From NCBI RefSeq assembly GCF_033880585.1, contig NZ_CP137624.1, forward strand, positions 62,001-126,000: a stretch of 64,000 nucleotides of DNA, written 5' to 3'. A program made the position numbers and the translations under genes. The notes under the pieces were generated by a model. That model made no database searches and had not been told where the DNA came from. It saw only the letters and a list, made by a program, of their open reading frames with translations. This stretch comes from Lysinibacillus louembei (GTDB taxonomy: Bacteria > Bacillota > Bacilli > Bacillales_A > Planococcaceae). Position 1 is the stretch's first letter, and every line of letters begins with the position of its first letter. Positions 26,581 through 35,860 of this stretch are shown one piece after another.

Positions 26581-28976
26581 TATTTCGCCACTCCTTTCAG
26601 CTCAATATTCGGTAATGTTGTGTCAATTCCACCCTGATTTGTCGTAAAGATTGCCTCTAAACGAATTTCACCAAAGTCATTCATATAATCTTCAACATTG
26701 CTTGTTAACTGTACTTTATTTTGCTCTAAAGGCTCATAGCTTTCCATTTTATTATTCCAAACGGCTAACTTCATATTAATTGTATCTTTATTGGTAATCG
26801 TTATTTCATCAAGCTTCTCAATATGCTCGGTAAAATTAGATGGCAATGAAACGATGATTTCATATGATCCATCAGATAAATACCATTTGTTCATTTGTCG
26901 ATCATACGGCTCAAAATAACCATTGACTGTTAAAGGGAGCACATCATAGTTTAAATTGCTTTGCTTCATTGTAAACGGTCCAGTTAATTCCACTTTCCCT
27001 TCAAATGGCTGTACAAAATAAGAAATCGCTGACATATTTGCTCCTGTTTCCATCTCTACACCTACTAATGCTTGTTCAGCCCATGCGCTAATAATCGGCT
27101 GATTATCTTGTGCTGAGACGGAGTCTGTCATTGCTTGTAAACGCTCAATTCGGATTGGATCGATATCTTCTTTTGTTGTTGGGTAAGTATAGTTTGATTG
27201 GTTATAATATATCGGCTGTTGCAATGTTGTTAGTTTCACATCTTTTTCAACTGTCATTGTGCCATTTGCTTCAATATCACCTAATTCAACTGTCTTTAAG
27301 CCTGATTGTAATGTGACATCCTTTAAATCAAATGGGAAATTATTTTTAATTGTACCTGTTAGCTTTTCATTTTTTAATGTTAAATCAATATCCATCTTGC
27401 CAACATCCTGCTTTGCTGTGGCACCCGCAAAAGATTGCACAGACCAGTAGCTTAAATTGCGCAATGTTAGTGTCGTACCATCTGCATGCTCCTTAATATA
27501 GGCATGTTCATATAAATTGCTCGCTGCTCCTGTAAATCTACCATAATTGCGTAAGGCCATCGCAGTTGTATTTTTATCTGTGTTAATAATGAAATCTCCA
27601 CCGCGATTCGTTAAAATGGATTCAATATAATGACCATTTACACTACCATCTTCATTGACTTTATAAATAGCTGATTGCTGTGCCTGTGGCTGCATAATAC
27701 GCCCTTGTGCCCCTATAATAAACAATGCTATGGAAACAACAATTGAGACGAAAGGAATAACCCACCAAGCATGCTCACGTTTGTCTAGTTTTTTCAACAC
27801 AAAGTAAAGAATAGGTCCAATAAAAATAATGTAAATAATAATAACGATTAACGTAAAGCCCATCGATACTTCGAATGACGGGAATAATTCATTAAACGAG
27901 CGCATGTCGTACATCATTCGTTCCAATGGTGATTGATTGTACATTCCTATACTGTTAGAATTAGAAATTTTTTGGAGATTAAATAGCTTTGCTGTTAACG
28001 CTGCATAACCATCCATTGAGGCAAGCGGCTCATCCCCTAGTGAAAAGGCCGATTGAATAATCTCTCCACTACCTACTTTTTTGCTCGCTGCAAGCACATT
28101 GTCTCCATCAGCAAATATAGGCAAGCTGCCTTCACTCATCGTCGCTGCATATGCTTGGATAGAGGCTGAAAAATCCCCACCATTGGCTAAAGCTGATAAC
28201 GCTTCTGCTGGCACCGTTACCATTTCATTTGATAACGTTAATGGCAAATAATCCTTAAAAATGCCAGCTGCTGTATTGATTTGCTCCATTGCACCAACCA
28301 CAAGCGTACCACCATTTTGTACCCATTTTAGTAATGCATCTTGCTGCTTTTGCGACAAATCTGCAATGGACACTTCATCAAACACTATAATGTTCGCCAT
28401 AGACAAGCCTAGTGGGTCCTCTGGCAATGTATATTCTTTAATTTGATTTAAGTGGAATACTTCCATTTGACTATTCATTGAATATTGCGATAGCTTGATA
28501 TATTCACCAAGACGGTCACTGCTGTTTGTAACAGTAAAAATAAACGTCGACATTGGGTCTAAAAAATTTGTTTGTAGACGCTTCGTTCCTTTATATTTTA
28601 CTTTCTTATCCTTTTCAATTCCGCCTTCAAAGAAGGTGAATATCTCCTCATCTGAGTAGCTGTAATCTGTTAATCCATTTAAATATAATTCAAATGTTTT
28701 TTCCTCACCACTCGCAATAGACACTGGAATAACAAGTGCTGTAGCTGCCTCATAGGAATAGGAGGCATTAATCACCATATCCCCGTTAAAATCATCTCCG
28801 CTATTTTTAATCGTCACATACAAAGGCGTCGGCTGCATGTGCTTTGCTTTGCCATTAATCCCTGCTTTCGCATTTACTTCTAATGCAGGTGCTGCACTCG
28901 CTTGTCCAGCTGGGAAAAACATGCTGACCATGAGCATCATGACTGCTATGTATGCTGCAATCTTTACCTGTTTCAA
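26580..28976 (-). CDS. Large secreted/membrane protein, first gene of the MoxR/vWA/ABC operon
   Basis: 798 residues from a TTG behind AAAAGGGG. A signal peptide or first helix covers residues about 7-28. Residues 30-370 should lie outside the membrane and contain a glutamine-amidotransferase-like fold (IIVFDEVSIADLS, GGTLVVGAM). A helix pair at about 375-430 (FTLIVIIIYIIFIG; VSIVVSIALFIIG) splits it from a second large outer domain. The layout recalls GldG-like partners of ABC-2 exporters, without proof. Being first and overlapping the ATPase gene suggests it is a structural part of the same transporter. Confidence 0.75.
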   Translation of the reverse strand: MKQVKIAAYIAVMMLMVSMFFPAGQASAAPALEVNAKAGINGKAKHMQPTPLYVTIKNSGDDFNGDMVINASYSYEAATALVIPVSIASGEEKTFELYLNGLTDYSYSDEEIFTFFEGGIEKDKKVKYKGTKRLQTNFLDPMSTFIFTVTNSSDRLGEYIKLSQYSMNSQMEVFHLNQIKEYTLPEDPLGLSMANIIVFDEVSIADLSQKQQDALLKWVQNGGTLVVGAMEQINTAAGIFKDYLPLTLSNEMVTVPAEALSALANGGDFSASIQAYAATMSEGSLPIFADGDNVLAASKKVGSGEIIQSAFSLGDEPLASMDGYAALTAKLFNLQKISNSNSIGMYNQSPLERMMYDMRSFNELFPSFEVSMGFTLIVIIIYIIFIGPILYFVLKKLDKREHAWWVIPFVSIVVSIALFIIGAQGRIMQPQAQQSAIYKVNEDGSVNGHYIESILTNRGGDFIINTDKNTTAMALRNYGRFTGAASNLYEHAYIKEHADGTTLTLRNLSYWSVQSFAGATAKQDVGKMDIDLTLKNEKLTGTIKNNFPFDLKDVTLQSGLKTVELGDIEANGTMTVEKDVKLTTLQQPIYYNQSNYTYPTTKEDIDPIRIERLQAMTDSVSAQDNQPIISAWAEQALVGVEMETGANMSAISYFVQPFEGKVELTGPFTMKQSNLNYDVLPLTVNGYFEPYDRQMNKWYLSDGSYEIIVSLPSNFTEHIEKLDEITITNKDTINMKLAVWNNKMESYEPLEQNKVQLTSNVEDYMNDFGEIRLEAIFTTNQGGIDTTLPNIELKGVAK

Positions 28977-29172
28977 AAACTCAACCCCTTTTCATTAGTT
29001 ACTATACATAATTATACGTTTTTTATTGCCGTTAGTTCCCATAATTATGAAATTTTCAGAAATTCTTAAGAAATGCTTCATATTATCTCCAAAAAACAGA
29101 ATATTAAGATATTTATTTATTAGACGTAATATAAGGCACTTTGTTACATAAAGCACTTTCCGTTTTATGCTA
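28977..29172. promoter_or_regulatory. Probable promoter region of the MoxR/vWA/ABC operon
   Basis: AT-rich gap; on the minus strand a TATAAT lies near 29015-29020, about 40 bases upstream of the start, but no good -35 is spaced for it. Nothing else is seen. Confidence 0.3.
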
Positions 29173-29210
29173 AAAGGCTACCGAGAAAGTAGCACTTTTC
29201 GATAGCCTTT
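29173..29210 (-). terminator. Terminator of ccpC
   Basis: AAAGGCTA pairs with TAGCCTTT, with a partly paired inner part, and TTTT follows on the minus strand. It overlaps the ccpC stop. Confidence 0.7.
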
Positions 29211-30096
29211 ATCTATATTCATATAAACATCTCGCGCGGTCTTGAACTAATTCTACAAAGGCGGCTACTTGACGTAGCTCAAAGGAAGATTCATAGCCGA
29301 TTAACCATGTATCACGTGTTAAGCCTAAGTCGTTTTCTGTGTTCGTTAGCGGGATTTTATTCATATGTTCCGCACCGTTCAATGTAATGGATGGTAAAAT
29401 CGCATAGCCAATGCCATTCATCACCATTTGCTTACATGTTTCAATTTGGTCTACGACAATTTGATGGCGAGGATTGGAATGAAAATGACGCTGCCACCAT
29501 TGCTGAATTTCTTGATAATAATTCGAGTCGCTTTTAAATTGAATAAACGGACGATCTGTCGTTTCGATTTCCTGTAAATTTGTAATTTCAGTATCGACAA
29601 AATACATCATATCACGGAATAAATGCAGCTTTTTGCCTTTCCAATCTACTTGTCCACGTACAATGCCAACATGGGCTTCTCCCTCATAAAGTGCCTTGAC
29701 AATTTCAGAGCTCCAGCCTGTCATTAATGAGATTTTCGCATCTGGATATTGCGTCACAAAATCCTTTAGCACTTTCGGCAACCAATTTTGCCCTACAATG
29801 GAGGCGCAGGCGATTTTCAATGTACCATGTACCTTTGAGTTCAATGCTTGAATCGTTTCGAAAACTTCTTCACGTTTCGCTATCGAATCAATCGCATATT
29901 GAATGACAAGCTCGCCAGCAGGGGTTGGTGCTAAGCCTTTAGGGGAGCGCAAAAACAACTGTATTCCCCAATCTTTTTCGATTGATTGCAGTCGTTGAGA
30001 TAATGCAGGCTGCGTTAGAAACAAACGCTCTGCTGCCTTGCGCATGTTGCGCTCCTCTGCCAGTATTTTAATAATTTCAGCCTCTGTCGCTGTCAT
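29209..30096 (-). CDS. ccpC: LysR-family regulator, probably CcpC
   Basis: 295 residues. An N-terminal winged helix-turn-helix (NMRKAAERLFLTQPALSQRL at 17-36) is followed by a LysR effector domain. The text resembles Bacillus CcpC, which represses the citrate synthase, aconitase and isocitrate dehydrogenase genes and responds to citrate. In B. subtilis ccpC (ykuM) lies beside ykuL (darB), and the same neighbour is present here, which supports the identity. Each gene has its own terminator, so they are separately transcribed. GGAG lies eight bases before the ATG. Confidence 0.78.
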   Translation of the reverse strand: MTATEAEIIKILAEERNMRKAAERLFLTQPALSQRLQSIEKDWGIQLFLRSPKGLAPTPAGELVIQYAIDSIAKREEVFETIQALNSKVHGTLKIACASIVGQNWLPKVLKDFVTQYPDAKISLMTGWSSEIVKALYEGEAHVGIVRGQVDWKGKKLHLFRDMMYFVDTEITNLQEIETTDRPFIQFKSDSNYYQEIQQWWQRHFHSNPRHQIVVDQIETCKQMVMNGIGYAILPSITLNGAEHMNKIPLTNTENDLGLTRDTWLIGYESSFELRQVAAFVELVQDRARCLYEYR

Positions 30097-30115
30097 TCAC
30101 TTCACTCCATTCATC

Positions 30116-30150
30116 AAAAAGCTGCCAGAAAGTTTCACACTTCCTAACAG
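30116..30150 (-). terminator. Terminator of darB
   Basis: A GC-containing hairpin (GCTG with CAGC outside, GGAAGT with ACTTTC inside) with five T on the minus strand, 15 bases after the stop. Confidence 0.7.
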
Positions 30151-30164
30151 CCTCTCGTGTTTGT

Positions 30165-30608
30165 CTATAGTTCATTTGAATAAATATGTTTTTTCAGCTG
30201 CTTTAAAATAACTCGACGTGTCATAATCCCTGCAAACGTACCATCCTCCTCAATAACACAAAGAAATGCATGATTGATGACTAAATCTAACGCCCTACGG
30301 AAAGTGTCCGTTATTTTTAAATAGGCAATTTCCTGATCCATTACATCCTCTACCTTAATTGAAGCAAGCCGATCATATTCAATTCGCTCTAATCCTAAAA
30401 TCTCCTCTGTAATCATCTTTGTACTCAACATGCCTTGTAGACGATACTTTACATCTAATACTGGTACGGACGAATAACCTGTTTTCGTCAAAACTAGCAA
30501 GCCATGTTCTGCGCTATTACCACTTTGGACATGTGCAACCTTCTCTGCTGGAATAACTAGCTCAGCTATTGGCATGTCAAGTATAGCTTTGTTGTTTATT
30601 GAAATCAT
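30165..30608 (-). CDS. darB: CBS-pair protein DarB (YkuL), c-di-AMP receptor
   Basis: 147 residues, the same length as B. subtilis DarB, with matching phrases AEKVAHVQ, HGLLVLTKTGY, GLERIEYDRL and FAGIMTRRVILK. It consists of two CBS motifs forming one Bateman module. In B. subtilis DarB binds c-di-AMP and in its free form activates the (p)ppGpp synthetase Rel and pyruvate carboxylase. The start at 30608 follows AAGGAG; the frame stays open further upstream but without a ribosome site. ccpC is next, as in Bacillus. Confidence 0.88.
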   Translation of the reverse strand: MISINNKAILDMPIAELVIPAEKVAHVQSGNSAEHGLLVLTKTGYSSVPVLDVKYRLQGMLSTKMITEEILGLERIEYDRLASIKVEDVMDQEIAYLKITDTFRRALDLVINHAFLCVIEEDGTFAGIMTRRVILKQLKKHIYSNEL

Positions 30609-30715
30609 GACATCATAACTCCTTTTTGCGTTCTTTCTCCAGAATCGCACCCTTACTACTATCATATCATACTTTATTTCATTATGACTATGCGAAGGGC
30701 GGAGAAGTTCCCATG

Positions 30716-30759
30716 AAAAAACTGTCTGAACGTGGAACATTGCATCCACATTCAGACAG
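30716..30759 (-). terminator. Terminator of the small membrane protein gene
   Basis: CTGTCTGAA with TTCAGACAG, inner GTGGA with TCCAC, then six T on the minus strand. The + strand copy also ends in T, but no rightward gene lies near. Confidence 0.8.
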
Positions 30760-30767
30760 CTCTTTTT

Positions 30768-31010
30768 CTAATAGCTTGTCGTTGCCCAGTAATAAAAAAT
30801 AATAATTCCTAAAAACAGGTTCATAATAAAGTACATGACGATAATTGGATTTAACAAAAACGGATGGTCTTTAATTGCTTCATGAATTGGCGTATCTTCC
30901 GTAGTTGCTTGTTGCTCCGTTTCTTTTGCTACACGCATCGTCACATAATAGCTCCATGCAAGTAATAAAACGCCTGTAATAATAGCTGGATAAAGCCATA
31001 TACCCAACAA
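30768..31010 (-). CDS. Small two-helix membrane protein
   Basis: About 80 residues. Two hydrophobic segments (near 5-25 and 58-77) flank a polar loop with an acidic cluster (QQATTEDTPIHEAI). TTG at 31010 has AAAGGGG six bases upstream; a GTG two codons earlier would touch that site. It ends at a strong terminator and is followed by darB on the same strand. No family recognised. Confidence 0.6.
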   Translation of the reverse strand: MLGIWLYPAIITGVLLLAWSYYVTMRVAKETEQQATTEDTPIHEAIKDHPFLLNPIIVMYFIMNLFLGIIIFYYWATTSY

Positions 31011-31065
31011 AAACACCCCTTTCGTTTTTTGTTAGTATGCGCTACTCCAGCTAAAATCTATTCAG

Positions 31066-31833
31066 CTAAAATGGAAATTGATTTAACCATGCACCGCCAT
31101 CTAGTGTTACACATTCACCGTTCATATACCCAGCTTTATCCGATAAAATAAACGTTGCTAAATTGGCAATTTCTTCTGGTGTGCCAAGACGTTTTAACGG
31201 AACGGATTCAATTGTACGACATGCTTGCTCCTCTGATTCCCATAGCTTATCTGCTCCGCCTGTTCGCTCAATCGGTCCTGGTGCAATGGCATTGACACGA
31301 ATTCCGTACTGTCCACCCCATTCAACGGCTAATGAGCGTGTTAACGATAAGACGCCTGCTTTTGCTGCTGCTGAATGAACAACACCTGCACCTGCTCCCC
31401 AAGCATATGTCGCAACCATATTTAAAATGGAGCCTTTTATATTATTTTCAATCCAGTAGCGCCCTAGCTCTGACGAACAATAAAACGTACCGTTTAAGAC
31501 GATATCGATAACCGCTTTCCAGCCGTTTGGTGATAATTGCTCTGCTCGAACTAAAAAATTACCTGCTGCATTGTTAACAAGTCCATCCACTTGTCCAAAC
31601 TTCTCAACGGCAAAAGCAAGCATCGCTTTTACATGCTCAGGCTCACGTACATCCATTTGAAATGTTTCGATTGCCTCACCATATATGGCAATTTCCTCCT
31701 TTGCTTTTGCTAATCGCTCTACATCACGCCCTGTGATCACGACATTTGCCCCTTCTTGTACAAATTGCTTCGCCATTGCAAGCCCCATCCCACTAGAGCC
31801 ACCTGTAATGATCATTGTTTTTTGCTGCAACAT
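31066..31833 (-). CDS. fadH: 2,4-dienoyl-CoA reductase FadH (short-chain dehydrogenase)
   Basis: 255 residues. The NAD(P)-binding TGGSSGMG is at 10-17 and NNAAGNF lies in the usual place. The active site reads HSAAAK, with Ser four residues before Lys instead of Tyr, as in the dienoyl-CoA reductase branch. AGNF and NGTFYCSSELGRYW match Bacillus FadH (YkuF). It reduces 2,4-dienoyl-CoA during breakdown of unsaturated fatty acids, using NADPH. AAGGGGG precedes the ATG. An inverted repeat lies in the promoter region. Confidence 0.88.
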   Translation of the reverse strand: MLQQKTMIITGGSSGMGLAMAKQFVQEGANVVITGRDVERLAKAKEEIAIYGEAIETFQMDVREPEHVKAMLAFAVEKFGQVDGLVNNAAGNFLVRAEQLSPNGWKAVIDIVLNGTFYCSSELGRYWIENNIKGSILNMVATYAWGAGAGVVHSAAAKAGVLSLTRSLAVEWGGQYGIRVNAIAPGPIERTGGADKLWESEEQACRTIESVPLKRLGTPEEIANLATFILSDKAGYMNGECVTLDGGAWLNQFPF

Positions 31834-31850
31834 AGAAAATCCCCCTTATA

Positions 31851-31866
31851 ATGAATAGTGATTCAT
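31851..31866. promoter_or_regulatory. Inverted repeat ATGAAT-N4-ATTCAT upstream of fadH
   Basis: A perfect 6+6 palindrome ten bases upstream of the fadH ribosome site. TGAAT/ATTCA half-sites recall FadR (TetR-family fatty-acid repressor) boxes of Bacillus, but the spacing (four bases) is shorter than in the FadR consensus. It is a candidate operator. Confidence 0.5.
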
Positions 31867-31966
31867 TTTTAAAGCATAGTGAAACCTTTATCATCTATAC
31901 TTACTTATTATATTACTATGAACCAAAATAAAAATACACAATAAAGAAGGTATATATAGGGATTAA

Positions 31967-32000
31967 GGCTGAGCGAAAAGAAAAATCTTTTCACACAGCC
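31967..32000 (-). terminator. Weak terminator after the GGDEF-EAL gene
   Basis: GGCTG and CAGCC outer pairs with GAAAAGA/TCTTTTC inside; only a weak T stretch follows on the minus strand. Confidence 0.45.
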
Positions 32001-32002
32001 CT

Positions 32003-33646
32003 TTAATGAAAGTATTGCTCCACAATTTGCTTTGCAGGTAGCGGGCGATTATATAAATAGCCCTGTACCTTTTGACAGTTATTTTCCCTTAAAAATTGCT
32101 CTTGTCCACTTTCCTCAACACCTTCTGCAATCACTTCTAATCCTAGGTTTTGAGCAAGCAAAATAATCGTTTCAACAATCGCTTTGTTTTTCTGATCCTT
32201 TTCGATATCTACAATAAAGGATTGATCAATTTTAATAATATCAATCGGATATTCCTTTAAATAGCTAAGCGATGAATAGCCTGTACCAAAATCATCTACT
32301 GATACATAAACACCAATTTCCTTTAAGCGCTTTAAAATAGATGTCGTTTCATGCAAATCTGTCATAGAGCTCTCTGTAATTTCTAGCTCCAAATATTTTG
32401 GCTCAATAGCATATTCTTTCAATAAAGCTGAAATACGTTTTACAAAGCTCTTTTGCTTAAACTGCTTTGGTGATATATTGACTGCTACCCGTACAGGCTT
32501 GAATCCACATTCTCGCCACTCTTTTTGATATTGACAAACACGCTCTAGCACCCATTCACCGATGCTAATAATTAAGCCTGAGGATTCGGCAATCGGAATA
32601 AACTGTGCTGGTGACACCATGCCAAATTTACGATTTTCCCAGCGTATTAATGCCTCAAAGCTGTCTATTTTATTTGTTTCTAAATTAACCTGTGGCTGAA
32701 AATAAATCATTAGCTCATTTAACTCAATCGCTCTGTGTAAATGTGCCTCCATTAAGGCTTCATTCGGGAAATAATGATTAAGCTCCTCACGATAATAGCA
32801 ATAATGTCCTCTGCCATTATTTTTCATATAAAATAACGCTTGATCTGCTTGATGGAGCAAGGTATCTAAATCTCTATCCACAGTTTTTGCTATAGCAATT
32901 CCAATGGAAGCCGTCACAAAATATTCTTGTTCATCGACGATAAATGGTTCTTGCAAGCTTTGCAAAATGTTATAGGCAATCGTTTCTACTTCACTCAGCT
33001 CTTCATAATTGAAAATAATGACGAACTCATCTCCATTATGTCGAAATACTTCACAATATTCGCTGCGCAAGCTTTTAAATCTTTCACTTACTTCAAATAA
33101 TAGTTGATCAGAACGTTGCTTTCCTAAGGATTCGTTAAATTTTTTAAAGCGATCTAAATCCACGAGTAATAATGCAACATTGGATGTTTTTTCGAAACGT
33201 TCCTCATCTGTCCATTGCTTATTTAATGCTCTACGATTATAAAGCTCTGTTAATTCATCATAGTAGGCTGAGCCAATCATATGCAAGCCTTGCTCGTCCA
33301 TCATTGGTGATGCAATTAAAGAACGTATAATGACAACTACATATTCCTCACCTTGCTCCACAATTGTTTGTAAAACGACAGCTATATCCACATCGTCCAA
33401 TTTCATTCTTTTAATTTCTTGATCATTTTGTGAAATGAATTGCTGCATTTCAAACCAATTAATTTGATGAAAAAACTGTTCTGCATCCATTTCTTCTTCG
33501 AATAAGCAATTAAATAAACGCAGTGCCTTACAATTTGCATGTTGAACAATATATTTTTGTTCAACATGCTTTAAAACAACAACTGCATCAAATGGATTTA
33601 GCTGAATAACTTTTTCGAATAAATTGTTTACATTATGTTGTATCAT
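32003..33646 (-). CDS. GGDEF-EAL protein, probable c-di-GMP phosphodiesterase
   Basis: 547 residues from ATG, with GGAGG 13 bases upstream; a TTG eight codons earlier has no site. N-terminal PAS-like region (1-115), GGDEF domain (about 125-285), EAL domain (295-545). EAL residues are intact: EAL at 331-333, NISPKQF, ELEITESSM, VDDFGTGYSS, IKIDQSFI, IAEGVE. The diguanylate cyclase motif reads NGDEF rather than GGDEF, so it is probably a GTP-sensing or inactive domain. Not membrane-anchored. It likely degrades c-di-GMP and so affects motility or biofilm. Confidence 0.88.
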   Translation of the reverse strand: MIQHNVNNLFEKVIQLNPFDAVVVLKHVEQKYIVQHANCKALRLFNCLFEEEMDAEQFFHQINWFEMQQFISQNDQEIKRMKLDDVDIAVVLQTIVEQGEEYVVVIIRSLIASPMMDEQGLHMIGSAYYDELTELYNRRALNKQWTDEERFEKTSNVALLLVDLDRFKKFNESLGKQRSDQLLFEVSERFKSLRSEYCEVFRHNGDEFVIIFNYEELSEVETIAYNILQSLQEPFIVDEQEYFVTASIGIAIAKTVDRDLDTLLHQADQALFYMKNNGRGHYCYYREELNHYFPNEALMEAHLHRAIELNELMIYFQPQVNLETNKIDSFEALIRWENRKFGMVSPAQFIPIAESSGLIISIGEWVLERVCQYQKEWRECGFKPVRVAVNISPKQFKQKSFVKRISALLKEYAIEPKYLELEITESSMTDLHETTSILKRLKEIGVYVSVDDFGTGYSSLSYLKEYPIDIIKIDQSFIVDIEKDQKNKAIVETIILLAQNLGLEVIAEGVEESGQEQFLRENNCQKVQGYLYNRPLPAKQIVEQYFH

Positions 33647-33688
33647 GTTGTTATCGAATCCTCCAGACAACTATTATTGCGCGCTTGC

Positions 33689-35860
33689 CTATTCGTCAAG
33701 TTTCACTGTACCAATCGCCTCTTTTAAAAACGATTCCTGACTGTTAATACGTTCTACGCTCGTATGTCCCTCTTTATAATGATATTTCCCATTCGCATCT
33801 TGAATACGTGCCTTTTGATTATCGCTTAATTGTAAATCCATAATATCCATAATACGCTGTTTAATATCAAGCGAATAGATTGGGAATAAAATCTCTACAC
33901 GATTAACCATATTGCGGGTCATCATGTCTGCCGATGATAAAAATAGCTTATTTGCTCCATTATGATGGAACCAGAAAATACGTGAATGCTCTAAAAAGCG
34001 TCCCACAATGCTCGTTACACAAATATTTTCACTCACACCTTTAATACCTGGTCGCAAGCAGCAAATACCTCGAATAATTAACTCTATTTTGACACCTGCT
34101 ATTGAAGCTTCGTATAGCTTTAACATTAAATCCTTGTCTGTTAATGAGTTCATTTTTGCTTTTATAAAGCCATTCCCATGCTCTTTATGACAACGAATTT
34201 CTTCATCAATTAATTGAATAAATTCATCGCGAATATCGTAGGGTGATACGACTAGATGATTGAATTTTGGCTTCTCTGTATAACCGCTCAAATAATTGAA
34301 GAAGTTTGTTGCATCTATGCCAAAATCTTTATTCGATGTGATAATGGCCATATCGGTATATATTTTAGCTGTCGCATCATTATAGTTTCCTGTTCCTAAA
34401 TGCACAAAGCGCTCAATTTTTCCAGCTCTTCTTCGAACAACTAGCGTAATTTTAGAATGTGTCTTCAAGTTGTTCATTCCATAAATCACTAAGCAGCCTG
34501 CTTGTTCAAGAAGCTTTGCCCAATGTACATTGTTTTCCTCATCAAAACGCGCTTTTAATTCCACTAAAACAGTCACCTGCTTGCCGTTTTCCGCCGCCTG
34601 CTTCAACGCTTGAATAATTGGCGAATTTCCACTTACCCGGTATAGCGTTTGCTTAATTGCTAGGACAGATGGGTCATTGGCTGCTTCCATAATAAAGTCC
34701 ACAATCGGCACGAATGATTCGTATGGATGATGGAAAAATAAATCTTGCACTAATGCTTTTTCGAATAAATTTTCATCCGAGCTTAAATCTTGCGGCGGCT
34801 GTGGGATAAAGCTCTCATACATTAGATGCTCAAGCCCTGGAGAAATTGCCTTCACAAAGGGGAACATAAATGTTAAATCAAGCGGTCCATCAATTTTAAA
34901 TACATCAGACTCTTCAATTTCGAATTCCTCTAATAAATATTCAAGCACATCGTCGTTCATTTCTCCATCACGTACTTCAAGACGGCTACCAACGCCCCAT
35001 TTGCGCTTTTTCAGCTCTTTTTCAATTTCTACTAATAAGTCCTGTGCACCTTCCTCATGAATTGTTAAATCTGCATTGCGCGTTAGGCGAAAGGCTTGTG
35101 AAGATTTCACTTTATAGCCGAAAAATAGCTTATCAATGTGACTTGTAATGACATCTTCTAGCAACACATAAACCGTTTCATCATTATGACTAGGTACTTT
35201 AATAACGCGCTCTAACACTGATGGTACTTGTACTATCGCTACTTTATCTACATTTTCAAGCTCTACATCTGTATTGCTCTCTAGCATCACAAGCAAGTTT
35301 TGCGTCCCACCTAATAAAGTTGGAAATGGGCGATACGCATCTACAGCGATAGGTGTCAAAACAGGGAAAATCGTTTCTTCAAATAATTCATTAATATATT
35401 TCTTTTGCTCTGCTGTTAGTAGCTTTAAATCACGAATAAAGACATTTTCTTGTGATAGTAGGTCATCAATCAAGTAGCGATATATTTCCATTTGTCGACG
35501 CACCAATGCCTGTGTGCGCTCAGCAATTTTGGTTAGCTGTTCCTTAGGTGTTAAGCCCGATTTATTTTCTGCTTTATGGAAGCCTGCTCTTACTTGATCC
35601 TGTAATCCAGCTACACGCACCATAAAAAACTCATCTAAATTCGAGCTGAAAATAGCCAAAAATTTTAAGCGCTCTAATAATGGGTTATTCGTATCTTCCG
35701 CCTCTTCTAATACACGCTCATTAAAAGCTAGCCAGCTTAACTCTCTGTTATTATAATATTGAGGCTTGCTAATTTCCTCAAGCAAAGTTTCTTTCGATAA
35801 TGTAGTATTGACATTTTCAAGATTATTATTCATTTCATTTGCGCTAATATTTGTTGACAT
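33689..35860 (-). CDS. ppk1: Polyphosphate kinase Ppk1
   Basis: 723 residues with the N, H, C1 and C2 layout of PPK1. YYNNRELSWLAFN, then LKTHSKITLVVRR and HLGTGNYND, and the second conserved segment EHSRIFWFHH contain the active-site histidines. It polymerises the gamma phosphate of ATP into polyphosphate. The start overlaps the ppx stop (TAATG), so the two opposite activities are made together. Confidence 0.95.
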   Translation of the reverse strand: MSTNISANEMNNNLENVNTTLSKETLLEEISKPQYYNNRELSWLAFNERVLEEAEDTNNPLLERLKFLAIFSSNLDEFFMVRVAGLQDQVRAGFHKAENKSGLTPKEQLTKIAERTQALVRRQMEIYRYLIDDLLSQENVFIRDLKLLTAEQKKYINELFEETIFPVLTPIAVDAYRPFPTLLGGTQNLLVMLESNTDVELENVDKVAIVQVPSVLERVIKVPSHNDETVYVLLEDVITSHIDKLFFGYKVKSSQAFRLTRNADLTIHEEGAQDLLVEIEKELKKRKWGVGSRLEVRDGEMNDDVLEYLLEEFEIEESDVFKIDGPLDLTFMFPFVKAISPGLEHLMYESFIPQPPQDLSSDENLFEKALVQDLFFHHPYESFVPIVDFIMEAANDPSVLAIKQTLYRVSGNSPIIQALKQAAENGKQVTVLVELKARFDEENNVHWAKLLEQAGCLVIYGMNNLKTHSKITLVVRRRAGKIERFVHLGTGNYNDATAKIYTDMAIITSNKDFGIDATNFFNYLSGYTEKPKFNHLVVSPYDIRDEFIQLIDEEIRCHKEHGNGFIKAKMNSLTDKDLMLKLYEASIAGVKIELIIRGICCLRPGIKGVSENICVTSIVGRFLEHSRIFWFHHNGANKLFLSSADMMTRNMVNRVEILFPIYSLDIKQRIMDIMDLQLSDNQKARIQDANGKYHYKEGHTSVERINSQESFLKEAIGTVKLDE

